NCBI RefSeq assembly: GCF_000494755.1
Contig: NC_022657.1
Location: forward strand, 4,316,001-4,380,000
DNA: 64,000 nt
Reading direction: 5' to 3'
From: Amorphoplanes friuliensis DSM 7358
GTDB lineage: Bacteria > Actinomycetota > Actinomycetes > Mycobacteriales > Micromonosporaceae
Of this stretch, positions 7,717-15,822 are shown one piece after another. Under the pieces are notes generated by a model, which searched no databases, was not told the origin of the DNA, and was given only the letters and a program-made list of their open reading frames with translations. A program made the translations under genes and the position numbers. Positions within the stretch are counted from its first letter, which is position 1, and every line of letters begins with the position of its first letter.

Positions 7717-9096
7717 ATGTCCCAGCCCCGGGAGGTCGCCGTGCCCGTCGAAAAACATCCGGTCGATCAGATGCTGCCGTTCGGCCGCCTGGCGGTCCTC
7801 GGCCTCCAGCACGTCCTGGTCATGTACGCCGGCTGCGTCGCCGTGCCCCTGATCGTCGGCGGCGCGCTCGGACTGAGCACCGACGTGATCGCCATCCTGG
7901 TCAACGCCGACCTGTTCGTGGCCGGCGTCATCACCATCGTGCAGAGCTTCGGCGTCGGCAAGATCCTCGGCGTACGCCTCCCGATCGTCGCGGGCGCCAC
8001 CTTCACGGCCCTGACCCCGATGATCCTGATCGGCAGCAAGTACGGTCTCCCGGCCGTCTACGGCTCGATGCTGGCCGCAGGAGTCTTCGGCCTGCTCATC
8101 GCCAAACCCTTCTCGAAGATTATCCACCTGTTCCCGCCCCTGGTCACCGGCACGGTCATCACGGTCATCGGTCTGTCCCTGATCGACGCCGGCGCAGGCC
8201 TGATCGCCGGCAACGACGAGTCCGACCCCGGCTACGGCAACCTCAGCCACCTGGCCCTCGCCGCCGCGATCATCCTGCTGATCGTCCTGATCAACCGGTT
8301 CGCCCGCGGTTTCCTCGTCTCCCTGGCCGTCCTGATCGGCCTGGTCTTCGGCGTGATCGTGGCGTCCTTCATGGGCCTGGTCGACTTCAGCTCCGTCGGC
8401 GACGCCGGCTGGTTCGGCCTGGCCCGCCCCTTCTACTTCGGCGCCCCCGAATTCCCCGTCGCCGCGATCATCTCGATGTGCATCGTCATGCTCGTCATCT
8501 ACGTCGAGTCGACCGCGGACATGCTCGCGGTGGCCCAGCTCGTCGACAAGAAACTCACGGAGAACGACATCGCCCGCGGTCTGGCCGCCGACGGCGTCAG
8601 CGGCATCCTGGCCGGCACGTTCAACTCGTTCCTCGACACGGCCTTCGCCCAGAACGTCGGACTCGTGCAGGTCACCCGCGTCCGCAGCCGCTACGTCGTC
8701 ACGGCGGCGGGCGTCATCCTGGTCCTGCTCGGCCTCATCCCCAAGCTCGGCGAGATCATCGCGGCCGTGCCGGGCCCGGTCATCGGCGGAGCGGCCCTGG
8801 TCATGTTCGCCACCGTCACCGCGGTCGGCATCCGCAGCCTCCGCCGCGTCCGGTTCGACGGCAACAACAACCTGCTCATCATCGCGGTCGCCATCGGCGC
8901 CGGCATGGTCCCGGTGGTCGCACCGAGCTTCTACGCGAAGATGCCCGACGAATTCCAGATCATCTTCGGCAGCTCCATCACCACGACGGTCCTGGTGGTC
9001 TTCCTCCTGAACCTCCTCTTCAACCACCTCAAGTGGCGGAGGGAGTCCTCGGAGCCCTCCGACGAGGAAGTTCCCTCGGATTCACCAGCCCATTAG
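7717..9096 (+). CDS. NCS2-family nucleobase (xanthine/uric acid/uracil) permease
   Basis: 459 residues, about 12-14 membrane segments. Family marks are the LGLQHVLVM helix near the N-terminus, the VYVESTADML segment (residues ~265-274) and the NAT signature QNVGLVQVTR (about residue 312), which matches the [QEP]-N-x-G-x4-T-[RKG] rule. Members import purines or uracil with protons; the sequence here looks closer to xanthine/urate carriers than to UraA, but the exact base is not certain. The C-terminus ends in a short acidic tail. No purine catabolic gene or purine riboswitch is adjacent. Confidence 0.9.
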   Translation: MSQPREVAVPVEKHPVDQMLPFGRLAVLGLQHVLVMYAGCVAVPLIVGGALGLSTDVIAILVNADLFVAGVITIVQSFGVGKILGVRLPIVAGATFTALTPMILIGSKYGLPAVYGSMLAAGVFGLLIAKPFSKIIHLFPPLVTGTVITVIGLSLIDAGAGLIAGNDESDPGYGNLSHLALAAAIILLIVLINRFARGFLVSLAVLIGLVFGVIVASFMGLVDFSSVGDAGWFGLARPFYFGAPEFPVAAIISMCIVMLVIYVESTADMLAVAQLVDKKLTENDIARGLAADGVSGILAGTFNSFLDTAFAQNVGLVQVTRVRSRYVVTAAGVILVLLGLIPKLGEIIAAVPGPVIGGAALVMFATVTAVGIRSLRRVRFDGNNNLLIIAVAIGAGMVPVVAPSFYAKMPDEFQIIFGSSITTTVLVVFLLNLLFNHLKWRRESSEPSDEEVPSDSPAH

Positions 9097-9227
9097 ATCT
9101 TTTGCCACGGTTCGTGCATGTCATCGACCGTCGCTCCCGCGGGGACCGGGCGCGGGAATCCATTTCGCCGGCGCTCCATGAGCGGATCCCCGCACCCTGC
9201 CAGGTCCGTGCTCCCGGGCCTGAAAGA

Positions 9228-9587
9228 TCAAGGGCGGGTCAGGCAGAACTCGTTGCCGTCGGGGTCGAGGAGGACGACCCAGCCGTCGCCGTCCGTGGTG
9301 CGGCGGTCAGCGAAGACCTGGGCGCCCAGGGCGACCAGGCGATCGACCTCGGCGTCGCGGTTGCGGTCGCCCGGCTGCAGGCACACGTGGACCCGGTTCT
9401 TCACGATCTTCACCTCGGGCACCGCTTGGAAGAACAAGCGCGGGCCCTGCGGTGGCTCGATGACTACCTCGGTGTCGCCGGGAGCGGAGTCCGGGTGGAC
9501 CGGGTGGCCGATCACCTCGCTCCAGAACTGCGCCAGCGCGTACGGGTCGGCGCAGTCGAACGAGACGTTCCGGATGAAGGAGGCCAT
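9228..9587 (-). CDS. VOC-family (glyoxalase/bleomycin-resistance-like) protein
   Basis: 119 residues, one vicinal-oxygen-chelate domain in two beta-alpha-beta-beta-beta halves: NVSFDCADPYALAQFWSEVIG at the start and LLDPDGNEFCL at the end, the standard 'DPDGN' close. Possible metal ligands include the terminal glutamate of GNEF and a His in RVHVCL. Members are antibiotic-binding proteins or dioxygenase-like enzymes; function not assigned. It lies 24 bp downstream of the MerR-type regulator gene on the same strand and may be in one transcript with it. Confidence 0.8.
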   Translation of the reverse strand: MASFIRNVSFDCADPYALAQFWSEVIGHPVHPDSAPGDTEVVIEPPQGPRLFFQAVPEVKIVKNRVHVCLQPGDRNRDAEVDRLVALGAQVFADRRTTDGDGWVVLLDPDGNEFCLTRP

Positions 9588-9611
9588 GGCCGCCAGCGTA
9601 AGTCGCAGTGG

Positions 9612-10523
9612 TCATGACTGCGCGGTGGCAAGGCGGAGAGCCGTGGCGAGCCAGCGGAGCTCCTCGGTGGCGTCCGGGTGGCTGCGCTGTCCCCGCACGC
9701 GGGCGACGAGTCGGCGATATTGCTCCGCGCCCGCGTCGATCCCGGCTTCCAGGGACACCAGGACCGCGCTCAGGTCCGCGTCGCCGAACATGGCGGTGAT
9801 GACTTCCGCAGCGGCCGGTTCGCCAGGGCCGACGCCGTTCTCCCGGGCCGCCGCGACGGTCTCCGCGACCTGCCGGGCCCACCAGATGTTGGCGCCGGGT
9901 GGTGCCTTCTGCCCGGGTACGGGGGTGTTCAGGGTCAGGAACGTCCGCATCCGGGCCCGGAACGACGGGTCCTGGACCAGCCCGGCCAGCTCGATCCAGG
10001 CGTCGACCTGGTCCGGCGTGGGATCGTCGGGCAGGTCGATGCGGAGGTCGTTGATCCGGTCGCGCAGACCCGGTTCGAGGTCGAGGCGGCCGAACACGTC
10101 GGCCTTGAAATCGTCGATGATCTGCAGACGTTCGGCGGCGGAAAGGCGGGCCAACCGGTTCATCAGGGCTGTCTCCTCGGTGGTGGATCGCTGTTTCGAC
10201 ACGGTGGACAGCACGGCCCGGCTCACCTTCAGGGACCGGATCTGGGCGTCGATCGCGGCCACCTGCACCTCGGCGACCTCGGCGACCGTGGCCCGGCCGT
10301 CGAGCACCCGGCGTACGTCGTCGAGCCCGAGACCCAGCTCACGCAGGGTGCGGACCAACTCGACCCGGGCCACGGACGCCGCGTCGTAGAGCCGGTAGCC
10401 GCCTGCCGTGCGGCCCACCGGTGTGATGGCCCCCTCGTTCGACCAGAAGCGCAGTGTCCGCGCGGCCAGGCCCGTACGGCGGGCGAGCTGGCCGATGGTC
10501 AGCAGGCCGGTGTTCGTGTCCAT
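9612..10523 (-). CDS. MerR-family transcriptional regulator with long C-terminal effector domain
   Basis: 303 residues. An N-terminal winged helix-turn-helix of MerR type (LTIGQLARRTGLAARTLRFWSNEG, then GGYRLYD) is followed by a dimerisation helix (about 60-115) and a roughly 190-residue effector region rich in helices that I do not recognise. The usual aromatic Tyr of 'RYYE' is replaced (LRFWSNEG). Divergent from a GNAT gene; the 59-bp gap is the likely operator region. Ligand unknown. Confidence 0.85.
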   Translation of the reverse strand: MDTNTGLLTIGQLARRTGLAARTLRFWSNEGAITPVGRTAGGYRLYDAASVARVELVRTLRELGLGLDDVRRVLDGRATVAEVAEVQVAAIDAQIRSLKVSRAVLSTVSKQRSTTEETALMNRLARLSAAERLQIIDDFKADVFGRLDLEPGLRDRINDLRIDLPDDPTPDQVDAWIELAGLVQDPSFRARMRTFLTLNTPVPGQKAPPGANIWWARQVAETVAAARENGVGPGEPAAAEVITAMFGDADLSAVLVSLEAGIDAGAEQYRRLVARVRGQRSHPDATEELRWLATALRLATAQS

Positions 10524-10582
10524 GCGGAGATCCTCGACGTTGCAGCCGCTGCAAAGTCAACCGTTCGTCGGAGGAGGTGCCG

Positions 10583-11062
10583 GTGCTTCATGATGGCGGG
10601 GTGAACAACCTGACCATCCGCCCTCTGACCATCCGGGCCCGGCAGGCCGAGGACCTCGACCGGTGTGTGGAAGTTCTCCGTGAGGTACGCCTGACCGACG
10701 GCTACCCGCTGAAGTGGCCGTCGGATCCCGGGGCGTGGCTGGACCGTCCGGAGCTGGACCAGGCCTGGGTGGCCGAGAGCTCACCCGGCGTGATCGTCGG
10801 GCATGTGGCCGTCCAGAACGCCCGGGAGGTCACCCGGCTGTTCGTGGCTCCGGCGGCCCGGCGCCTGAAGGTCGCCAGCGCGCTGCTGGACCACGTGAGC
10901 GTGTGGGCCGGCGGCCGACTGATCCTCAACGTCGTCGACAAGCCGGGTTCCCGTGCCGTCGCGTTCTACGAGGGCACGGGCTGGCGCTACACGCACACGA
11001 CAACCGCGGACTGGACCGGCCCGCGCGGCGAGGCGGTGCGGCTGCGGCACTACGTCCGGTAG
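10583..11062 (+). CDS. GNAT-family N-acetyltransferase
   Basis: About 159 residues. The GNAT core shows IRARQAEDLDRCVEVL at the start, VGHVAVQN (beta-4), VTRLFVAPAARRLKVASALLDH (the acetyl-CoA-binding R/Q-x-x-G/A loop, here weakened to ARRLKVA) and a C-terminal AVAFYEGTGWRY. GTG at 10583 is 5 nt after a strong GGAGGAGG ribosome site; GTG at 10601 is an alternative. Divergent from the MerR gene; its 3' end overlaps the convergent SMP-30-like gene by 13 bp. Substrate unknown. Confidence 0.82.
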   Translation: MLHDGGVNNLTIRPLTIRARQAEDLDRCVEVLREVRLTDGYPLKWPSDPGAWLDRPELDQAWVAESSPGVIVGHVAVQNAREVTRLFVAPAARRLKVASALLDHVSVWAGGRLILNVVDKPGSRAVAFYEGTGWRYTHTTTADWTGPRGEAVRLRHYVR

Positions 11063-11835
11063 TCCGCCAGGTCGACGGCGACCAGCTGACCCGAGGGCTC
11101 GGCGCTGGGATAGACGGCGGTGGCGGCATAGAGCACGCCGTCGCCGACCGCGCAGTCGAAGCCGCCCCGGTCCAGGGGAATCGTCCGCAGCACCTGGCCA
11201 CCCTCGCGCACCAGCACACACTGCTGGTTGGGCACATCGGCGTACCAGACCGTGCCGTCCCCGGCGGCGAAGATGCCGTCCGGCGCCGCGCCTTCCCCCA
11301 GCGGAGCCCAGACCCGCCGGCCGGACAGCGACCCGTCCGGCGCGATGTCGAAGGCGGTGAGCCGGCCGGCATGTGACTCGGCGACGATCAGAGTCTCCCC
11401 GTCGACCGCCATGCCGTTCGGGAACTCGAGCCCACCGGCCACCTCACGCGCCACCCCGTCCGGTGTGACCACGGAAACGGTGCCGGGCGCGGGCGACCCA
11501 CCAGGGAAGTCGTACCCGATGTTGTTGACGAAGATCCTGCCCCGGCCGTCGACCGCGATGTCGTTGAACAGGAACGGTGAGGTCAGCGTCGTGAACACCG
11601 CCAGGCTGCCGTCGGCTTCCTGTCGCAGCAACGGCCCCCGTCCGGTGATGACGACCAGGCGCCCGTCGGGCAGCCAGTCGATGCAGGACGGGAAGTCGTC
11701 GACCCGGGCGACGACCGACGGCAGCCCGGCGTCGAGCATCACGATCTGCCCGGCGCCCCAGTCGCAGAACCAGAGCCGTCCGTCGTGCCACCGCACCGAC
11801 TCACCCATGACCAGCCCGTCCAGCACCACCCGCAT
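11050..11835 (-). CDS. SMP-30/gluconolactonase-family beta-propeller protein
   Basis: 261 residues. The metal-binding residues of the six-bladed SMP-30/regucalcin fold are in place: Glu in MGESVRWHDGRLWFCDW, Asn in LFNDIAVDGRG, Asn in FPNGMAV and Asp in APDGIFAA. Members hydrolyse sugar lactones or related esters using a divalent metal. Start ATG at 11833-11835. It is divergent from the ASCH gene (33 bp gap) and convergent with the GNAT gene with a 13-bp overlap. Confidence 0.85.
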   Translation of the reverse strand: MRVVLDGLVMGESVRWHDGRLWFCDWGAGQIVMLDAGLPSVVARVDDFPSCIDWLPDGRLVVITGRGPLLRQEADGSLAVFTTLTSPFLFNDIAVDGRGRIFVNNIGYDFPGGSPAPGTVSVVTPDGVAREVAGGLEFPNGMAVDGETLIVAESHAGRLTAFDIAPDGSLSGRRVWAPLGEGAAPDGIFAAGDGTVWYADVPNQQCVLVREGGQVLRTIPLDRGGFDCAVGDGVLYAATAVYPSAEPSGQLVAVDLADYRT

Positions 11836-11855
11836 CCCGCCAGCCTAGAACCGCC

Positions 11856-11861
11856 TACAGT
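11856..11861 (+). promoter_or_regulatory. Predicted -10 element of a leaderless ASCH mRNA
   Basis: TACAGT ends 7 nt before the ATG at 11869, the spacing that makes transcription start at or next to the start codon in actinobacteria. No Shine-Dalgarno is present. Confidence 0.45.
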
Positions 11862-11868
11862 GCAGGCC

Positions 11869-12300
11869 ATGGATATCGACGCGATGCCGCGCGCCTACTT
11901 CGCCTTCCCCGGCCCTCTTCGCGATCAGTTGGTCGGCGCGATCCTGTCCGGTGCGAAGACGTCGACGTCGAGCCTGCTCGCGGATTACGAGCACGAGGGT
12001 GAGGCGCTGCCCGTGGTGGGGGAGGTGTCCGTCGTCGTGGACTCCGACGACCAGCCGGTCGCGGTCATCGAAACCACCGGGGTCCACACCGTCCGCCTCG
12101 GCGACGTCGACCTCCAGCACGCCATCGACGAGGGCGAGGGCTACACCACGGTGGCCGAGTGGCGTACCGGCCACGAGAACTTCTGGCACAGCCCCGAGGC
12201 CCGCGCCTCCCTCGGCGACCCGGCCTTCACCGTCGACGACGACACCCTCATGGTCGCCGAACGGTTCCGCGTGGTGACGACCCTCAGACCTGCTGCCTGA
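11869..12300 (+). CDS. ASCH-domain (PUA-like) protein
   Basis: 143 residues. ASCH marks are the FAFPGPLRDQLVGAILSGAKTSTSSL stretch (ligand-binding G-x-K-[TS]-x-[TS] motif) and the later IETTGVHTVRLGDVD and EWRTGHENFW segments. ASCH domains bind RNA or small nucleic-acid-like ligands, and some act as nucleoside amidohydrolases. The ATG at 11869 gives a start typical of the family. The 3' end overlaps the convergent peptidase gene by 17 bp. Confidence 0.85.
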   Translation: MDIDAMPRAYFAFPGPLRDQLVGAILSGAKTSTSSLLADYEHEGEALPVVGEVSVVVDSDDQPVAVIETTGVHTVRLGDVDLQHAIDEGEGYTTVAEWRTGHENFWHSPEARASLGDPAFTVDDDTLMVAERFRVVTTLRPAA

Positions 12301-13696
12301 TCCACGTCCGGCAGGCCTGATCGATCGGCCGGAAGGGCGTTCCGAAGACCTTCACCGACGAGTCGTCGACCCCGTCGTTCTTCCGCAGCACCTCCGTGAC
12401 GAAGGCGAAGAGTTTCTTCTCGCCGAACTTCTTCGCGAGGCAGTCGACGGCGAAGTGGCTCAGTCCGTAGTAGACGCTGCTCTCGTTCCGGCTCGCGTTG
12501 TCCTTCAGCTGACCCAGGACGATGCTGCTGGGCCGGTCACCGCCGGTCAGTGCCCGCCGCACCTCCGGCAGACGCGTGGTCGAACGGGCCGGCCGGGGCG
12601 CGTAGGCGATGTACTCCGCGACGCCCTCCTGCAACCACATCGCCGGGTTGGCGATGCTCTGATAGCCCAGCTGGAGCCCGCCCAGCGTGACCGCGTGCCC
12701 CATCTCGTGCCTGATCAGGTTTTCCAGCGACCGGCCGCTCCCGGCCCGGCTCATCCGCAGCACGATCTCGCTCAGCACATCCTGCGGGAAGGTCGTGTAG
12801 CCGATCGCCCAGTCGCCGCTGTGACCCCCGAACCAGGTTCGCCATTCCTTGTCCGTCGCCATGTAGACGCGGTACCGGGTCTGGGGATTACCCACCAGGC
12901 CCGCATAACGGTCGGCTCCCACAGCAGCGCGCTCCGCAGCGGCAAGAACCTCTTTGCTCCGCCGGGTGTTGCCCACGCTCGCGGCGACCGCGACCCGCTT
13001 GCCTTTCAGCACCTTCAGCGAACTGACCTGCCAGGGTGTCGACGACCAGTTCTCCCGGGCCATCTTCGCCCGTCCCACCTTCACGACCCGATAGTCGCCC
13101 GGCCCGGCCTTTTTCAGCGTCAGCGCATGCGTGATCATCGGCGCGCCGGGCTTTCCGGGGTTGAGATACTTGAAGCCCGGGCACGAGGACATGCTGAAGC
13201 AGTACAGCAGGTAGAAGTCCTCTTCCCAGGTTCCCTCCCGGTTCACGGGTTTCGGGATCAGCGTCTGGAACTCGAGATGGCTGACACCGAGCCCGCGCAG
13301 CGAGGTGTAGAGATCGCGGAAGTACGCGCGTACCTGGGGCTTCCCGGGGTCGGCGAGCGCCATCCAGCCGGCTTCGTCACCCTTCACCAGGGCGTCCGCA
13401 CCCTTGTTGAGCGCCTCCTGCACCCACCCGCTCGGACTGTTGTCCCTCGTCGTCCTCGCCGCCGACGGTGTCGTGGTGGCGCCGGCCGGGCCGCTGTAGT
13501 GCTCGACCGCACGAGCCGGAGCGGGCTTCTCCGACGGCCCACCGGCAACCGCGACTCCGACGGCCACGACCACCGCTGCCACCACCACCAGGGCCCCACC
13601 GATGATCAGCCGTCGTCGCAGCCCCGGACTCGCCGTCGCCGGCTCGGCCTGGACCGAAGCCTGAAAACTCGCCCGGACCCGAGAAGGTTCTTCCAC
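12284..13696 (-). CDS. Membrane-anchored gluzincin-type metallopeptidase (HEMGH)
   Basis: 470 residues. One transmembrane helix at about residues 28-53 (LIIGGALVVVAAVVVAVGVAVAG) follows a short cytoplasmic tail, so the rest is outside the cell. A low-complexity linker leads to a helical region, and the C-terminal half carries IRHEMGHAVTLGG with a downstream WLQEGVAEYIAY: HExxH plus a glutamate about 20 residues on, the gluzincin zinc site. GTG at 13694-13696 was chosen; a TTG eight codons upstream is possible. Last of a minus-strand series after the GNAT and ferric-reductase-like genes. Substrate unknown. Confidence 0.78.
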   Translation of the reverse strand: MEEPSRVRASFQASVQAEPATASPGLRRRLIIGGALVVVAAVVVAVGVAVAGGPSEKPAPARAVEHYSGPAGATTTPSAARTTRDNSPSGWVQEALNKGADALVKGDEAGWMALADPGKPQVRAYFRDLYTSLRGLGVSHLEFQTLIPKPVNREGTWEEDFYLLYCFSMSSCPGFKYLNPGKPGAPMITHALTLKKAGPGDYRVVKVGRAKMARENWSSTPWQVSSLKVLKGKRVAVAASVGNTRRSKEVLAAAERAAVGADRYAGLVGNPQTRYRVYMATDKEWRTWFGGHSGDWAIGYTTFPQDVLSEIVLRMSRAGSGRSLENLIRHEMGHAVTLGGLQLGYQSIANPAMWLQEGVAEYIAYAPRPARSTTRLPEVRRALTGGDRPSSIVLGQLKDNASRNESSVYYGLSHFAVDCLAKKFGEKKLFAFVTEVLRKNDGVDDSSVKVFGTPFRPIDQACRTWIRQQV

Positions 13697-13752
13697 TGTC
13701 CTGCCCCCGCTAACCCTCAACCATGAACGTCGATTAGATCAGGACCACCGGC

Positions 13753-14253
13753 TCACGGCTGCCCCGCCCGCGCACGACCGGGGTCGACGAGCCAGTGGTT
13801 GCTCCGCAGGGTGCGCCCGGCGAACTCCAGGTCGAGTTCCTCGACGAAGGTGAAGCCTGCGGAGCGGCAGATGCTGTTCGACGGGCCGTTCGCCGTGCCG
13901 GGGTAGGCGTGGATGACACCCCAGCGGCCGTCCTCGCCGGCCTGGTGGAGGATCTCGCGGACCGCCTGCCCGGCCAGGCCGCGGCCCTGGAATTCGGGCA
14001 GCACGAGCCAGCCGATCTCGGAGAGGCCGTCGTGCTGCCACACGGTGACCGTGCCGGCGACCGGTGACGACTCCGTGGGCAGGATCATCTTGATCCAGGC
14101 CGTGCCGGCCTCGGCCCAGGCGACCTCGCGGTGGAAGGACCGCTCGATGCCGTCGCGGGGGAGAGGGCCGCCGAGGTCGGCCATCATCGCCGGGTCGCCG
14201 CGCATGCGGATGCAGGCTTCGAGGTCGGCGGGCCGGATGTCGCGCAGGAACAT
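13753..14253 (-). CDS. RimJ/RimL-type GNAT acetyltransferase
   Basis: 166 residues. IRPADLEACIRMRGDP at the start, GTVTVWQHDGLSEIGWLVLPEFQGRGLAGQAV in the middle (acetyl-CoA pyrophosphate loop Q-G-R-G-L-A) and NSICRSAGFTFVEE near the end give a clear ribosomal-protein-acetyltransferase-like GNAT. Such enzymes acetylate N-termini or small amines. Only 4 bp separates it from the upstream flavoprotein gene, so they are probably one operon. Confidence 0.84.
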   Translation of the reverse strand: MFLRDIRPADLEACIRMRGDPAMMADLGGPLPRDGIERSFHREVAWAEAGTAWIKMILPTESSPVAGTVTVWQHDGLSEIGWLVLPEFQGRGLAGQAVREILHQAGEDGRWGVIHAYPGTANGPSNSICRSAGFTFVEELDLEFAGRTLRSNHWLVDPGRARAGQP

Positions 14254-14257
14254 CGGG

Positions 14258-15616
14258 TCAGCCGGCCAGGCTGAAGCGTTCCGAGTGGATCTGGGCGGTG
14301 GGGAGGCGGAGGGTGCGGAGGCTGCGCAGGACCGCGTTTGTCATGGCCGCCGGGCCGCAGACGTAGACGTCGCGGTCGTGGATGTCGGGGACGAGCGCGG
14401 AGAGGTTCTGCGGGTCGAACGGGTTGTTCGGGGGCGAGCCCGCCCCCGTGCGTCCGGTCAGCAGGTGCAGCTGGGCGCCGCGGGAGCGCGCCAGGTTCTG
14501 GAGTTCGCCGAGCAGGACCGCGTCTTCGGTCGTGTGTGCCCGGTAGAGCACGGTTACCGGGCCGGTCAGTTCCTCCAGCAGAGCGCGGATCGGTGTGATC
14601 CCGACGCCGCCGGCGATCAGCAGGGTTGATTCCCGGGTACGGCTCAGCGACGTGAACGCCCCGTACGGTCCCTCGGCGAAGACGCGAGTCCCGACGGGGA
14701 TGTCGCGGAGTTTGGCGCTGGCCGAGCCGACCGCCTTGGCCGTGAGTCGCAGGGTGCGCCCGTCCGGGGCGGCCGACAGGGAAAACGGGTTGGCGTCCCA
14801 CCAGTGCCCATGCCCGGGGAACCGCCAGATCATGAACTGGCCGGCGCGGGCGGGAAGCTTGTCGAGGTCCTTGCCCGTGACGTAGACCGAGGTGACGTTG
14901 CCGGCCTCCGGCACCACGGCGGCGACCCGGAACTGGTGGCGGGCGTTGCGCCAGAGCGGCATGACCACACGGCCGGCAACCAGGGACACCAGAGCAAAAG
15001 CCCACAGCGCCCACCAGTACGCGGTGGCCAGCGGCGTGGACGTGAACGTCGACACCTCGAACATCTGGTGGATCAGGCCGAGGACGACCGCCACGTACAG
15101 GCAGATGTGCACCGCGTGCCAGGCCTCGTACGAGAGACGGCGGCGCGCTGCGCGTACCGAAAGGCCGGCCGCGACCAGGATGATGACGGCGGCGACGATG
15201 CCGAGCAGGACCGGCGTCTGGGCTTTGAGGTTGTTGAACTCGGTCAGGGGTGTGCTGTTGTACTCGTTCGCGTAGCCCAGCAGGACGAACGCCGGGTGCA
15301 GCAGGACCAGCCAGAAGAGGCTGAAGCCGGTCCAGCGGTGCCATGAGGTGAGCCGGTCCATGCCGATGCGGCGGTCCAGCCACGGCAGGCGGGCGACCAG
15401 GACCAGCTGCAGCACCATGATCAGGGCCAGGTGCAGGCCGAGCCACTTGCCGAAGCCCAGGATCGGGTTCTTGGCGGCCTCCGCGGTGAGGAACACGAGC
15501 TCGACGATCAGGACGTTGACGCCGACGACCGTCCAGAGGACAAGCCGTGCGAGCTGGGCCGGAGGTAGTGCCGTGCGCGTGGGCGCCGGGTGCAGCCGTT
15601 CGTTCGCAGCCGTCAT
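14258..15616 (-). CDS. Ferric-reductase-like transmembrane flavoprotein (heme b, FAD, NAD(P)H)
   Basis: 452 residues. The N-terminal half has about six membrane helices with histidines for heme b (LGLHLALI, TSWHRWTGFSLF, LLHPAFV, EAWHAVHI, GLIHQMF), as in the ferric-reductase/NOX family. The C-terminal half has an FAD-binding barrel (ANPFSLSAAPD, the RxYS-like loop altered to NPFS) and a nucleotide domain with IAGGVGITPIRALLEEL and DVYVCGPAAM. It should move electrons from NAD(P)H across the membrane to iron or another acceptor. Start ATG has GGAGA upstream. Confidence 0.88.
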   Translation of the reverse strand: MTAANERLHPAPTRTALPPAQLARLVLWTVVGVNVLIVELVFLTAEAAKNPILGFGKWLGLHLALIMVLQLVLVARLPWLDRRIGMDRLTSWHRWTGFSLFWLVLLHPAFVLLGYANEYNSTPLTEFNNLKAQTPVLLGIVAAVIILVAAGLSVRAARRRLSYEAWHAVHICLYVAVVLGLIHQMFEVSTFTSTPLATAYWWALWAFALVSLVAGRVVMPLWRNARHQFRVAAVVPEAGNVTSVYVTGKDLDKLPARAGQFMIWRFPGHGHWWDANPFSLSAAPDGRTLRLTAKAVGSASAKLRDIPVGTRVFAEGPYGAFTSLSRTRESTLLIAGGVGITPIRALLEELTGPVTVLYRAHTTEDAVLLGELQNLARSRGAQLHLLTGRTGAGSPPNNPFDPQNLSALVPDIHDRDVYVCGPAAMTNAVLRSLRTLRLPTAQIHSERFSLAG

Positions 15617-15782
15617 GGCGGTCTCCTGTTCGCGGGCCTTGCGTCACACACGTCCGGGTCGGCGATCCGGTTCACTGCGACGGTGTACAGCGCGCAGGCG
15701 ACGACAGTTCAGCACAGCAACCCCGTACGCGGAAAGCGTGCGACCGGGCGTACCCGTGCACGGGCGGTCACGGTGAGGTCAT

Positions 15783-15788
15783 ACGATC
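15783..15788 (+). promoter_or_regulatory. Candidate -10 element of htpG
   Basis: TACGAT lies 34 nt before the htpG ATG and would leave a short leader holding the GGAGG site at 15813-15817. No CIRCE or HAIR heat-shock operator is visible in 15617-15822. Confidence 0.3.
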
Positions 15789-15822
15789 GCCGGGGAATCC
15801 CGGAAACAGCACGGAGGGTGTC

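Noticed and set aside
7648..9027. 459-residue minus-strand frame opposite the NCS2 permease
   Set aside because: Repetitive acidic composition from antisense of hydrophobic codons; no motif.
15617..15822. CIRCE or HAIR heat-shock operator upstream of htpG
   Set aside because: No TTAGCACTC-type or CTTGAGT-type inverted repeat was found in this interval.
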